Shown: piece after piece, positions 50,837-60,147 of the stretch
How the letters are laid out: each line of letters begins with the position of its first letter
Position numbering within the stretch: position 1 is the first letter of the stretch
Position numbers and translations under genes: made by a program
Assembly (NCBI RefSeq): GCF_029542785.1
Contig: NC_083377.1
Span: 62,001 to 126,000, forward strand
DNA from: Malassezia japonica
Lineage: Eukaryota; Basidiomycota; Malasseziomycetes; Malasseziales; Malasseziaceae
Length of the DNA stretch: 64,000 bases
Reading direction: 5' to 3'
The notes under the pieces: generated by a model
The model's database searches: none
What the model was told of the DNA's origin: nothing
What the model saw: the letters and a program-made list of their open reading frames with translations, nothing else

Positions 50837-51553
50837 ATGCCTATTCCTCGTCGCGCTCTTATTGCTATCACTTCGGCCCACGCGCCGCTGTACCCCGACG
50901 GCGGTGAGACGGGCCTGTTCATTACCGAGGCCCTGCACCCCTTTGAGGGCTTCCGCAAGGCGGGCTTCGAGGTGGACCTCGTCTCGGAGACGGGCCACTA
51001 CTCGCCGGACGCCCTGTCGCTGACCAAGCCATGGATCAGCGACGAGGACCTCAAGGTGTACAACGACCACAATTCCGAGTTCCGCTCCAAGCTCGACAAG
51101 CTCAACAAGCCGAGCGACATTGACGCCTCCAAGTACGGCCTCTTCTTTGCTTCGGCCGGCCACGCCTCGCTAATCGACTACCCCGATGCCAAGGGTCTGC
51201 AGGAGATTGCCGCCAAGATCTGGGAGGACGGCGGTATTGTCTCGGCTGTGTGCCACGGCGGTGCCATCTTCCCTGGCATCAAGGACAAGAGCGGCAAGTC
51301 GATCATCAACGGCCGCGAGGTCACCGGCTTCACCACTAAGGGTGAAGAGGAGGAGGGTGTGCTCGACACCATCAAGAGCTGGAACCGCCCGACGATCGAG
51401 TCGTCGGCGGCCGCCGCCGGTGGCAAGTACATCTCGCCTCCGGGCCCCTGGGAGTCGTTCACGCACACCGACGGCCGCCTGGTCACTGGTGCGAACCCCC
51501 AGAGTGCGGTGGCAGTCACCGGTGCTGCGGTCAAGGCCTTTGATGCTTTGTAA
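50837..51553 (+). CDS. DJ-1/PfpI (Hsp31-like) protein
   Basis: Single exon, 238 residues. Class I glutamine amidotransferase-like fold. YPDGGETGLFITEALHPF carries the conserved acidic residue, and SAVCHGGAIFPG the nucleophile Cys139-His140. Size and motifs match Hsp31-type glutathione-independent glyoxalase III/chaperones that detoxify methylglyoxal. The C-terminal ~29 residues (from THTDGRLVTG) are encoded in the left end of the 1,674-bp duplicated unit, so a second copy of this fragment exists at 53,136. Complete and apparently functional. Confidence 0.9.
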   Translation: MPIPRRALIAITSAHAPLYPDGGETGLFITEALHPFEGFRKAGFEVDLVSETGHYSPDALSLTKPWISDEDLKVYNDHNSEFRSKLDKLNKPSDIDASKYGLFFASAGHASLIDYPDAKGLQEIAAKIWEDGGIVSAVCHGGAIFPGIKDKSGKSIINGREVTGFTTKGEEEEGVLDTIKSWNRPTIESSAAAAGGKYISPPGPWESFTHTDGRLVTGANPQSAVAVTGAAVKAFDAL

Positions 51554-53135
51554 TAGAATGTAGATGCGATCCTATCGACTTTATCCGCGGCGCTGCGCAA
51601 TGCGGACCAGGTCGGCCACGACGCCCATCGCGGTCACATCCGCGCCGGCACCCGCGCCCTGCACAAGCAGAGGGCGGTTGCTGTAGCGCTGCGTCGTGAA
51701 CGAGATGATGTTGTCCGAACCGCCGAGCGACGTGGCGAACGCGTGGTCGGCAGGGTACGACTCGAGGCCGGCCTTGATCACCTTGTTCTCTACGTCGATC
51801 ACACCGACGTAGCGGAGCACGGCGTTGTTGGCCTGCGCCTTGGCGCGCAGCTCGTCGAACTCGGCGTCGAACTCGGGCAGACGCTTGACGTACGTGTCGG
51901 CGTCCTTCTCGTCGCGCAGGCCAGCCGGGGTCAGCGACTGGGTGTCGACCGACGTGAAGCCGTCGGGCAGCGCATTCACCAGCTCGGGAATGAGGCGCGA
52001 CAGGATCGTGAGCTTGCGCGCCACGTCCGAGCCAGACAGGTCGTCGCCGGGGTTCGGCTCAGTGTAGCCGTTGGCACGGGCGACCGTCACAATGTCGGAG
52101 AACTTGCGCGTGCTACCGCCAGGGGGCGAGAACTCGTTGAAGATGTACGACATCGTGCCGCTGAGCACGCCCTCGATCTTCTTCACCTTGTCGCCAGTAA
52201 TCACGAGGTCCTCGAGCGTGCTGATGATGGGCAGACCCGCGCCGACGGTGCTCTCCTGGTAGACCAGTGGTCCCTTGGCGAGCACCTCGGGCTGCATGGC
52301 CGAGTGCAGGATGTGCGAATAGAGGTCCAGCGAGCCCGAGAACGCCTTCTTGTTCGGCGTCGCGACGCTGAAGCCGGCCTGCACAAAGAGGGGGTAGAAC
52401 GAGGCGACGCCGTCGTCCGACGTGTTGTCGACCACCGCAATGTGGCGCTTGTTCTGTGCCTGGATCTCGTGCAGCTTGTTCACAAGCTCATCGAGCGAGA
52501 GCGCGTCGACCGGGCTCGAAGCAAGCGATTCCTTCCACTCGCCGTTCGCGCCGAGCGCGAGGCGCTGACCCGGCTCCGCAAGCAGGGTCTTTTTGCTGTT
52601 CTGCAGTGCAATCACATGCAGGGACGAAAGGGGGGAGACTGAAGAGAGCTGCGCAATCACTGCAGAGCCCACAAGGCCAACGCCGATAATCGCAACGTCA
52701 ATGCCACTTGACATGGTTTGTGCTTGGCAAGCCGGCCGAGTCGGCACGTGGCACTATTCGCGGGGCTCCGAAGCGTGGCCTTTCTTTGTCTCGAGGCCAT
52801 GAACGAGCCGCTGCCGACGTACACGCGGCGGGACCAGACGCGCCCGGACTGGGCGCATAACTACAGCCGCCCGAACGATGTGCCACCATCGTACGCGGAC
52901 TCGGTGCGCTGGTTCTTTTACAATTCGCTGCGCCCCGCATTTCTCGTTGCGTCGCTCGTGAGCGCGATCGGCGCCGCGATTCAGTGCGGTGTGCAATGGC
53001 GCTCGATGGGCGAGACGAGCGGCAAGGCGCATATTTTTAGCCTTGTTAGTGCGGTGCTCTTTACCGTCGTCGCTGTATTCCAGTTTTATGCGTTTATGGC
53101 GGGCCTGAACAGCCACATTTCGATGCTGCGCTCGG
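51462..53135. repeat. Tandem duplication, unit 1 (1,674 bp)
   Basis: Holds the last ~90 bp of the DJ-1-like gene, all of HOM6 (copy 1) and the 5' part of the membrane-protein gene. It is directly followed by a near-identical unit 2. By eye the copies differ at about nine bases: 3 in HOM6 (all synonymous), 3 in the DJ-1 fragment and 3 in the membrane-gene part. Confidence 0.93.
51581..52714 (-). CDS. HOM6: Homoserine dehydrogenase, copy 1
   Basis: Single exon, 377 residues. Reduces aspartate semialdehyde to homoserine for threonine and methionine synthesis. NAD(P)-binding VAIIGVGLVGSAVIAQL at the N-terminus; catalytic region with KGPLVYQESTVGAGLPIISTLEDL, VLSGTMSYIFNEF and PNPGDDLSGSDVARKL, the homoserine dehydrogenase signature with its catalytic Asp and Lys residues. 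ATG 52714 is used; earlier in-frame starts are not ATG. The protein is identical to copy 2. Tail-to-tail with DJ-1 (27 bp); head-to-head with the chimeric ORF (84 bp). Confidence 0.94.
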   Translation of the reverse strand: MSSGIDVAIIGVGLVGSAVIAQLSSVSPLSSLHVIALQNSKKTLLAEPGQRLALGANGEWKESLASSPVDALSLDELVNKLHEIQAQNKRHIAVVDNTSDDGVASFYPLFVQAGFSVATPNKKAFSGSLDLYSHILHSAMQPEVLAKGPLVYQESTVGAGLPIISTLEDLVITGDKVKKIEGVLSGTMSYIFNEFSPPGGSTRKFSDIVTVARANGYTEPNPGDDLSGSDVARKLTILSRLIPELVNALPDGFTSVDTQSLTPAGLRDEKDADTYVKRLPEFDAEFDELRAKAQANNAVLRYVGVIDVENKVIKAGLESYPADHAFATSLGGSDNIISFTTQRYSNRPLLVQGAGAGADVTAMGVVADLVRIAQRRG

Positions 53136-53227
53136 CGCACACCGACGGCCGCCTGGTCACTGGTGCGAACCCCCAGAGTGCGGTGGCAGTGACCAGTGCT
53201 GCGGTCAAGGCCTTTGACGCTTTGTAA
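52799..53227 (+). CDS. Chimeric ORF: membrane-protein N-terminus fused to DJ-1 C-terminus
   Basis: 142 residues formed by the junction of the tandem duplication. Residues 1-~112 copy the N-terminal part of the membrane protein at 54473 (MNEPLPTYTRRDQTRP..., two membrane helices SLRPAFLVASLVSAIGAAI and IFSLVSAVLFTVVAVFQFYAF). At 53136 it passes in frame into the DJ-1 C-terminus (HTDGRLVTGANPQ...AVKAFDAL) and uses its stop. It keeps the ATG and the 84-bp divergent promoter of the full-length gene. Differences from the intact parents: Gln for Leu in AIQCGVQ and Ser for Gly in VTSAAV. Could be an expressed new protein or a by-product on the way to decay. Confidence 0.8.
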   Translation: MNEPLPTYTRRDQTRPDWAHNYSRPNDVPPSYADSVRWFFYNSLRPAFLVASLVSAIGAAIQCGVQWRSMGETSGKAHIFSLVSAVLFTVVAVFQFYAFMAGLNSHISMLRSAHTDGRLVTGANPQSAVAVTSAAVKAFDAL

Positions 53228-54809
53228 TAGAATGTAGATGCGATCCTATCGACTTTATCCGCGGCGCTGCGCAATGCGGACCAGGTCGGCCACGACGCCC
53301 ATCGCGGTCACGTCCGCGCCGGCACCCGCGCCCTGCACTAGCAGAGGGCGGTTGCTGTAGCGCTGCGTCGTGAACGAGATGATGTTGTCCGAACCGCCGA
53401 GCGACGTGGCGAACGCGTGGTCGGCAGGGTACGACTCGAGGCCGGCCTTGATCACCTTGTTCTCTACGTCGATCACACCGACGTAGCGGAGCACGGCGTT
53501 GTTGGCCTGCGCCTTGGCGCGCAGCTCGTCGAACTCGGCGTCAAACTCGGGCAGACGCTTGACGTACGTGTCGGCGTCCTTCTCGTCGCGCAGGCCAGCC
53601 GGGGTCAGCGACTGGGTGTCGACCGACGTGAAGCCGTCGGGCAGCGCATTCACCAGCTCGGGAATGAGGCGCGACAGGATCGTGAGCTTGCGCGCCACGT
53701 CCGAGCCAGACAGGTCGTCGCCGGGGTTCGGCTCAGTGTAGCCGTTGGCACGGGCGACCGTCACAATGTCGGAGAACTTGCGCGTGCTACCGCCAGGGGG
53801 CGAGAACTCGTTGAAGATGTACGACATCGTGCCGCTGAGCACGCCCTCGATCTTCTTCACCTTGTCGCCAGTAATCACGAGGTCCTCGAGCGTGCTGATG
53901 ATGGGCAGACCCGCGCCGACGGTGCTCTCCTGGTAGACCAGTGGTCCCTTGGCGAGCACCTCGGGCTGCATGGCCGAGTGCAGGATGTGCGAATAGAGGT
54001 CCAGCGAGCCCGAGAACGCCTTCTTGTTCGGCGTCGCGACGCTGAAGCCGGCCTGCACAAAGAGGGGGTAGAACGAGGCGACGCCGTCGTCCGACGTGTT
54101 GTCGACCACCGCAATGTGGCGCTTGTTCTGTGCCTGGATCTCGTGCAGCTTGTTCACAAGCTCATCGAGCGAGAGCGCGTCGACCGGGCTCGAAGCAAGC
54201 GATTCCTTCCACTCGCCGTTCGCGCCGAGCGCGAGGCGCTGACCCGGCTCCGCAAGCAGGGTCTTTTTGCTGTTCTGCAGTGCAATCACATGCAGGGACG
54301 AAAGGGGGGAGACTGAAGAGAGCTGCGCAATCACTGCAGAGCCCACAAGGCCAACGCCGATAATCGCAACGTCAATGCCACTTGACATGGTTTGTGCTTG
54401 GCAAGCCGGCCGAGTCGGCACGTGGCACTATTCGCGGGGCTCCGAAGCGTGGCCTTTCTTTGTCTCGAGGCCATGAACGAGCCGCTGCCGACGTACACGC
54501 GGCGGGACCAGACGCGCCCGGACTGGGCGCATAACTACAGCCGCCCGAACGATGTGCCACCATCGTACGCGGACTCGGTGCGCTGGTTCTTTTACAATTC
54601 GCTGCGCCCCGCATTTCTCGTTGCGTCGCTCGTGAGCGCGATCGGCGCCGCGATTCTGTGCGGTGTGCAATGGCGCTCGATGGGCGAGACGAGCGGCAAG
54701 GCACATATTTTTAGCCTTGTTAGTGCGGTGCTCTTTACCGTCGTCGCTGTATTCCAGTTTTACGCGTTTATGGCGGGCCTGAACAGCCACATTTCGATGC
54801 TGCGCTCGG
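53136..54809. repeat. Tandem duplication, unit 2 (1,674 bp)
   Basis: Second copy of the 51462-53135 segment in the same orientation. The junction at 53136 joins ...gctcgg to cgcacaccg with at most one base of microhomology. After 54809 the sequence continues into the unique remainder of the membrane gene. No transposon or long repeat flanks it. Confidence 0.93.
53255..54388 (-). CDS. HOM6: Homoserine dehydrogenase, copy 2
   Basis: Single exon, 377 residues, identical in protein to copy 1; the three nucleotide differences I can find (near 53311, 53339 and 53547) are all third-position and silent. The upstream 84 bp shared with the membrane gene are duplicated too, so both copies should be expressed. 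Same motifs as copy 1: GVGLVGS NAD(P) loop and the DLSGSDVARK active-site region. Confidence 0.93.
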   Translation of the reverse strand: MSSGIDVAIIGVGLVGSAVIAQLSSVSPLSSLHVIALQNSKKTLLAEPGQRLALGANGEWKESLASSPVDALSLDELVNKLHEIQAQNKRHIAVVDNTSDDGVASFYPLFVQAGFSVATPNKKAFSGSLDLYSHILHSAMQPEVLAKGPLVYQESTVGAGLPIISTLEDLVITGDKVKKIEGVLSGTMSYIFNEFSPPGGSTRKFSDIVTVARANGYTEPNPGDDLSGSDVARKLTILSRLIPELVNALPDGFTSVDTQSLTPAGLRDEKDADTYVKRLPEFDAEFDELRAKAQANNAVLRYVGVIDVENKVIKAGLESYPADHAFATSLGGSDNIISFTTQRYSNRPLLVQGAGAGADVTAMGVVADLVRIAQRRG

Positions 54810-55489
54810 CTGTGCGCCTGTCGTATGTGAGTATCGGCCTGGCGCTCGCGGCGATCGCTGTGTCGCTCGCCAATGTGTACGGCAACCACGACTCGATATT
54901 TACGGAGTGCATCCGCGCCGCCTCGGGGCCCGGCGACGACGTGGAAGAGTCGGGGCCGGTCGACACGACCAGAGAAACCGTGACGGACTACTGCCGCTAC
55001 GACTGGAACGCGGATACGGTGTGGAACATTACGTGGCTCGTGATTATTGTTCTTTTTGGTGCATTCTACTTTGTCCTTGCGACGCGCTACCTGAACAAGG
55101 TCGAAAACCCGGGCTTTAGCGACGCACGCTCGCGCCCCCTGGCCGCCGACGACAACCACGACTTTGAGGCGGACATGGATGGCCCGAACGGGTACGCGAT
55201 GGGCGGCCTTGGCCGCCGCTCAAGCCAGGACACGCTGGCAGTTAACGACGAGGCGATGATCGATGCGAAACTCGACCCCATGGCCGATGTGTACGGCGGT
55301 CGCCGCGACCTGAGCGACGTCGAGGCCGACGGCGAGCGTGCCTCGGTCGACTACCCCCGTATCAGCCGAGACAGCGACCGCGACGAGTTTACGAGCATTG
55401 CGGAGAACCACTATGGCGAGCCGGCCACCATCATTCCCCTCTCTCGCCCTGCGCCGGCCGCGACGGGAGAGAAGCCAGGGGCCATGTAG
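54473..55489 (+). CDS. Four-helix membrane protein, unrecognised family (intact copy)
   Basis: Single exon, 338 residues. Four hydrophobic helices: ~residues 40-60 (AFLVASLVSAIGAAI), 80-105 (FSLVSAVLFTVVAVFQFYAFMAGL), 115-135 (LSYVSIGLALAAIAVSLANVY) and 185-205 (WLVIIVLFGAFYFVLATRYL). Between helices 3 and 4 lies a loop with two cysteines (TECIRAASG and DYCRYDWNAD). The C-terminal ~130 residues are a hydrophilic cytosolic tail rich in Asp, Arg and Ser. The layout is tetraspan/MARVEL-like, as in several basidiomycete plasma-membrane proteins. Its first 112 codons are also present in the chimeric ORF upstream. Confidence 0.78.
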   Translation: MNEPLPTYTRRDQTRPDWAHNYSRPNDVPPSYADSVRWFFYNSLRPAFLVASLVSAIGAAILCGVQWRSMGETSGKAHIFSLVSAVLFTVVAVFQFYAFMAGLNSHISMLRSAVRLSYVSIGLALAAIAVSLANVYGNHDSIFTECIRAASGPGDDVEESGPVDTTRETVTDYCRYDWNADTVWNITWLVIIVLFGAFYFVLATRYLNKVENPGFSDARSRPLAADDNHDFEADMDGPNGYAMGGLGRRSSQDTLAVNDEAMIDAKLDPMADVYGGRRDLSDVEADGERASVDYPRISRDSDRDEFTSIAENHYGEPATIIPLSRPAPAATGEKPGAM

Positions 55490-55515
55490 ATTCCTAGACA
55501 ATTCACACATTGACA

Positions 55516-56461
55516 CTATGCACTCTCGGGCTTTTTCGACGAAAGGCCAGCGGTACGCACGTCGTATCCAAAGCCGCCCTTGTCCGTGTTCGGCGCGGGG
55601 TTCGGCACGCCGTCGTAGTGCACTGCGTTAGCCCGGGCACGTACAGTCCATCACGTCGTAGTTGGCAATAAACTTCCAGCCCTCGGGGCCCATGTGGAAT
55701 AGGTTGATGGTCTGTGTAAGCAAAACCACGTACATTGCCCGAGTATGCGTCGCGGTGCGTCGCAGCATAGATGCTGCGGCGGCCGAGGTCCAGCGCCTCT
55801 TCGTACTCGAGGTCCCAGTGGTAGCCCTGGTCGAGCACGCCGTAGGCAAACGTCGAGCCCGAGCCGACCGAAAAGATGTCGCCCTTGAGACGCGAGCCCT
55901 CAGAGTCGACGTAAAAGATGGCGGGACCCTGCGTCAGCGAAAGCACGTACCGTCTTGTCCCAGCCACAGATCATGGTGCCCATGCTGAGGCCCATGCCCT
56001 TGTACGAGTACACGAGGTTGCTCAGGATCTTGGACGCAGCAGCGACCGAGATACGCTCCTTGTTACGCAGCTCGTGCAGGCGGCACTGGATACCGAGGTA
56101 AGTCTCCCAGTACTGGCAGTCGGCCGCACCGCCGGCCATCGTGCCGAGCAGGTAGGGGTTGATCTCGATCACCTTTTTCACCGAGCCCGATGCAATGAAC
56201 GAGCCGGCAGAGGCACGCGAGTCGACTGCAATCACGACACCACCCTTGTACCGAAACGCAAGCGTGGTCGTACCGTGGTTCAGCTTGATGCGCGCATCCG
56301 TGTTGGTCGAGTCGACATCCGTAAAGTTTGCAAGGAAGCGCGAGGGCTGCGTAAGTATGGAGACGTACATCTGTAGCAGGCAGCGCAAACTGCTCCTTCA
56401 CATCGCTCGGCAGCGCGCGCTCATCCGCGCGTGGCGCAAGCGTCGCAAGCACCGAGTTCAT
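55516..56461 (-). CDS. PRE2: 20S proteasome subunit beta-5
   Basis: Five exons: 56461-56369, 56346-55951, 55928-55734, 55711-55645, 55622-55516, four 22-nt introns; 285 residues. Chymotrypsin-like active subunit. A 56-residue propeptide ends HG, giving mature Thr57 (Thr1) in [12 protein letters not shown]; Asp73 (Asp17) and Lys89 (Lys33) complete the catalytic set. The highly conserved [24 protein letters not shown] and [25 protein letters not shown] follow. The C-terminus (from [17 protein letters not shown]) is longer than in yeast and fungus-specific. ATG 56461 is the first ATG in frame. Confidence 0.93.
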
Positions 56462-56532
56462 CGTCGTGCGTGAAAGACCGCGCTCCACGCAAGCCGGTGA
56501 TCGGCGCCCGATGTATGGGAAGTATGCCCGAT

Positions 56533-59500
56533 CTACTTGACGTGCGCCATGTGGAGCCAGGCGGCATAGCTACGGACCTTGGTGTCGGTTGGGGCGCCGA
56601 GCGCTTCGGGCGTCGCGACGCTGGCGCACGCGGCAAGGCGGCTGGGCGTGGTTATCGCGGGGGCAGAGACAATGCGCTGCGTACTGGGCTGGGGAACGGG
56701 GCGCACGCCGGCGACAAGCTCCATGTTGGCCACCTGCAAGTAGGTCGCCAGCGCAGGGTCCGTGTTGGGCGGCACGACGCCCGGCGCCTCGCACTGCATC
56801 GCAGTCGTAGGAAGCGCAATAGCGCCGCCGTAGATTTGCATATCCGCGTCCGTCGTGCGCTGCGAGCGCTGGAACTGCAGCTGCAGAAACTGCATGGTAT
56901 AAGCCTGGTATTCGCGCTGCTCCTGCTTGGAAATGACAGGGCGCAGCGTCTTGGCGACCGCAAGCTCAAGCGTACTCGGCTCTGCCTGCGGAGCAGCCGC
57001 ACTCTGTGCGCTTGAGTCGCTCGTATGGGTCTCGTACTTGCTTGCAGGCCGACTCGCGGGGTTCTTGCGGTCTTGGTGCGGGGCGATCCAGCGGCGCACG
57101 CCGCCGAGGAGCGTGCGCCGCGGTGTGGGCGTCGTGGGCGGCTCATCCGCACGCCGCGGCCCTAACGTAGCGAGGCCTTTGCCGCGGCGCAGCGCATTCG
57201 ACGGCGCGGCACTGCTCAGCGGTGCGACCGGCCCCAGCTCAGACGGCGACAGAAGCGGCGAGATGCCGCCGCTGTTCAGCGCTGGGAACGCCTCGCCGGG
57301 CAGGAGCGACTGCTGCTGGTGCACGGCGGTCATCTTGTACGCGTGGTGCCGCTGCAGATCGGTAAAGAGACTAGGCCGGTAGTAGCCGTCCCAAAAGTGC
57401 GCGTCCGAGTTGACGTACGCATTGATGTACGCCTGCTTTCTGCCGAGGTCCTCGTCGTGGGCGAGGTAGCGCTGCACACCCCGAAAGACGGGCGTCGGCG
57501 TCGGCTTGTCATCCGCGACGCTGATCTCGTCCGTGCACTTGTCCTGCCCGAGGAAGAGATCGATTGAGGCTTGCTTGTCCGCGTCGGCAAACGAGTTGGC
57601 ATAGTACCGCTTGAGACCTTCGAGCATGTCGCGCGAGTGCGACGTCCAGTGGTTGATCTTGCGGTAGGTATCGGTGGTGTGTGCAAGCGCCGAGCCGCCG
57701 TACTGCAGCGCAATGGTATCGCCAAGATCGTGGTACATCTCGGTTAGCATGTTCACCGCGTCCGAGTCGAACGACAGGTGGGGATGCTGCAAAAGGCCGA
57801 GCGCGTGCAGCTGGTGCCCAAGCGCCGTCTTGCCAAGGACAAACTGCGCGGCATTCGTACGGTCGAGGCAGTCGACGCAGTTTACGCGCGCCACGCCGTG
57901 CTGCAGCAAGAGCGAGTGGCGTGTCATGTCGATGCCTACGCGTCCGTCTTCGTGCGAGCGCGCCGACTCGAGTGGCGTTTGCCGGAAGCTCTGGGGCGCG
58001 CTGCCCGAGTGGAAGAAGCGCGTCGCATGCAGCGTGTCCTCTGCCAGCGTCTCGAGGATGCCAATCACGTCCTGGTCGCGTGATTTGCTCGCGCGGCTCA
58101 TGTCCCACGCAATGTACTTGATGCGGCGGTCCTTGCCGCCGTCCGAGCCATTCGGGAGGAACTGGTTCAGGTACTGGACACACTCGCTGTACGCGTGCAG
58201 GAGCTTGGACTCGCGCGGCTGCTTTTCCTTGCTCTTGATCAGATTCAAGACAATGACCGGTGTACCGTACGTGCGAAAGAGGCTGTCAAAGTGGCGCATC
58301 GCCGGCGCAAAGTAGGGGTCGACGACCGAGATGGCAATCGGTGGCCGGGGCGACATGTTTGTCGAGTCTTGTGTCCAGTAGATGGGAATCGAGCCGCGGA
58401 TCATGACGTACGACGTAAAGTGCGGCGACGGGCGATACGGCCGCTCGCCGGTCATTTGGGGCCGCGGCGCAAAGAACGGACTGGTGACCGGCTCGTTGAC
58501 AATCTGTTCGGTCTCGACGTCGTTGGCGACGTGTCCTTCGAGGTCTGTGCCGCGCTTGTGGAAGCGTGCACCTGCAAAGTGCCGCGAGCGCCGCGCAATG
58601 AGCGTCACGTAAATCGTGCGCCCCAGCACCACGAGCTTGGCCTGGTCCACAAAGCCGTGCACGAGTGGCAGGACCCACGGGCGTTTCGGCGATGCGGGGT
58701 CCTTGTCCGTGCGGCGGCAGTCGTCAAATGCAGGGCGCAGCAAGTGAAAGTTCCACATGCACTTTTCGTTAAAGTTCCACGCCCACGCGCTGCAGTCGCG
58801 CGTGCTTGTGCGGGGCCCTGTCATGTTTTCTTGCAGGGTGCGTGTGATGTCGTAGGTATAGGAAAAGTAAAAGTTCTTGCTGAGGTCGACCTGGCGAAAG
58901 GTGCGCAGCATCTGTGCCTCGGTCTGATCACGCAGCTTGCTGCGGCCCGGCGCACTGGAGAGGATGGACGCGTGGCAGACGGGAATGACTTGCGCCTCGT
59001 CGCAGTGGTAGATGTAGTGACCGCCGAGGAGCGCGACGGCGCTGCGCTGCGAAATCAGTACCATATAGTACCCCGCCGTGAAGCGCACAAAGCCAACCAG
59101 GCCAAAGAAGCGGCCAACTTCTTTCAGGCCGCCGGTACTGCGATTACCCTCGCGGATCGTGTCGAGGAGCTCGGTCATTTCGCTGGCCGAGTACTCTACG
59201 CTGTCACTCGACACGTTGAGCTTCCACGCAGACGCGTCGCTCGGGTCCCACGCCTTGGCGTCTTTGCGTGCCGGCTCGGGCTCGGGCGGTGCCGGCGCGT
59301 CCGGCGCGACGATCGACGCGCGGTTGGTGTGTTTCGGCGAGCGAGTCGAGCCGAGCGCCGCGATCGGCGGCACGGTGCGCTCTGGGATGTCGGCCGGCGC
59401 CGGCGCCGCCTCTTTTGCCTCCTGGTCCTTGCCGTCGGTCGTGTATGCTTTCCATTCGCTCGACTGGCGCAGGTGGGGGATCTCGGGGTCGTCTGTCGAC

Positions 59501-60114
59501 AGGTACCGCAGGCCGCTGATCGACGTGAGCGGCGCGTGCGGCACCGGCGTCGCCTCGCCCGGCGGCGGGTCGGCCGGAGCGAGTGACGATGCGAGCTCGG
59601 TGATTTCCGACGAGAGTGTGCCGCTGGGCGCATTGGGCCGTGCCTGTGGCGCATCTTCCACGATGCTCTGCACGTCGGTCGGCATGCTCGACGTGCGTTT
59701 ATGCTCGCGTCTCTCTGCCGCGTCCTGCTCGGCCTCCTTCGCCTCGGCCTGCTCCGCCTGCGGCTTGGGCGGCGACTCCGGCTCCTCGGCCTGTGCCATG
59801 ATCGGCGGCACGCGATCAATTTTCAGCACGCGGAACCGCGTCTGGCTCGTGTTGTGCGCGGCTAGGTAAAAGTGCGAGCGTGCTTCGTACAGCGTGAAGC
59901 GCTTCACGTCGCCGAGGCGCTCGTACACCTCGGTGACCTCTTCCTCCTGTGCTCCCCGCGGGAGCTCGTGGCGCGGGACTGATGTCCCCCGCGGCTTGCT
60001 GGCCGCGCTCGTGTTCTGTGCTACGAGCATCGGCGGCACGGCCGCACCGCTGTCCGACACCGCGGCGAGGATCCGCGCATCGCTCTCTCCCGTGGGCCCT
60101 ACGGCGTCGGTCAT
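56533..60114 (-). CDS. FIG4: Phosphatidylinositol 3,5-bisphosphate 5-phosphatase Fig4
   Basis: Single exon, 1,193 residues. A Sac-family lipid phosphatase on the vacuole/late endosome that acts with Vac14 and Fab1. N-terminal DVKRFTLYEARSHFYLAAHNTSQTRFRVLKIDR is the Fig4 start signature. A long Pro/Ala/Glu-rich insert (about residues 105-290) interrupts the N-domain. The Sac core includes GRSKLRDQTEAQMLRTF, NFYFSYTYDITRTLQENM, FVDQAKLVVLGRTIYVTLIARRS, and catalytic CX5R in VNCVDCLDRTNAAQF near residue 745. The C-terminal ~300 residues are low complexity. Longer than yeast Fig4 (879) because of the insert and tail. ERG4 lies 33 bp upstream on the same strand. Confidence 0.92.
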   Translation of the reverse strand: MTDAVGPTGESDARILAAVSDSGAAVPPMLVAQNTSAASKPRGTSVPRHELPRGAQEEEVTEVYERLGDVKRFTLYEARSHFYLAAHNTSQTRFRVLKIDRVPPIMAQAEEPESPPKPQAEQAEAKEAEQDAAERREHKRTSSMPTDVQSIVEDAPQARPNAPSGTLSSEITELASSLAPADPPPGEATPVPHAPLTSISGLRYLSTDDPEIPHLRQSSEWKAYTTDGKDQEAKEAAPAPADIPERTVPPIAALGSTRSPKHTNRASIVAPDAPAPPEPEPARKDAKAWDPSDASAWKLNVSSDSVEYSASEMTELLDTIREGNRSTGGLKEVGRFFGLVGFVRFTAGYYMVLISQRSAVALLGGHYIYHCDEAQVIPVCHASILSSAPGRSKLRDQTEAQMLRTFRQVDLSKNFYFSYTYDITRTLQENMTGPRTSTRDCSAWAWNFNEKCMWNFHLLRPAFDDCRRTDKDPASPKRPWVLPLVHGFVDQAKLVVLGRTIYVTLIARRSRHFAGARFHKRGTDLEGHVANDVETEQIVNEPVTSPFFAPRPQMTGERPYRPSPHFTSYVMIRGSIPIYWTQDSTNMSPRPPIAISVVDPYFAPAMRHFDSLFRTYGTPVIVLNLIKSKEKQPRESKLLHAYSECVQYLNQFLPNGSDGGKDRRIKYIAWDMSRASKSRDQDVIGILETLAEDTLHATRFFHSGSAPQSFRQTPLESARSHEDGRVGIDMTRHSLLLQHGVARVNCVDCLDRTNAAQFVLGKTALGHQLHALGLLQHPHLSFDSDAVNMLTEMYHDLGDTIALQYGGSALAHTTDTYRKINHWTSHSRDMLEGLKRYYANSFADADKQASIDLFLGQDKCTDEISVADDKPTPTPVFRGVQRYLAHDEDLGRKQAYINAYVNSDAHFWDGYYRPSLFTDLQRHHAYKMTAVHQQQSLLPGEAFPALNSGGISPLLSPSELGPVAPLSSAAPSNALRRGKGLATLGPRRADEPPTTPTPRRTLLGGVRRWIAPHQDRKNPASRPASKYETHTSDSSAQSAAAPQAEPSTLELAVAKTLRPVISKQEQREYQAYTMQFLQLQFQRSQRTTDADMQIYGGAIALPTTAMQCEAPGVVPPNTDPALATYLQVANMELVAGVRPVPQPSTQRIVSAPAITTPSRLAACASVATPEALGAPTDTKVRSYAAWLHMAHVK

Positions 60115-60147
60115 GGCGCACGGACGCCACGTGGCTTACGTTGCTAC

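Noticed and set aside
51743..52642. 299-codon plus-strand frames antisense to both HOM6 copies
   Set aside because: Present twice only because HOM6 is duplicated; no domain, and HOM6 fully explains the conservation.
51462..54809. Tandem repeat as a simple assembly duplication
   Set aside because: The two units differ at about nine bases and the junction forms an in-frame ORF; a merged-haplotype artefact remains possible and is listed as the refuting test.
58195..59586. 463-codon plus-strand frame inside FIG4
   Set aside because: Antisense shadow of a conserved Sac-domain gene; no recognisable motif.
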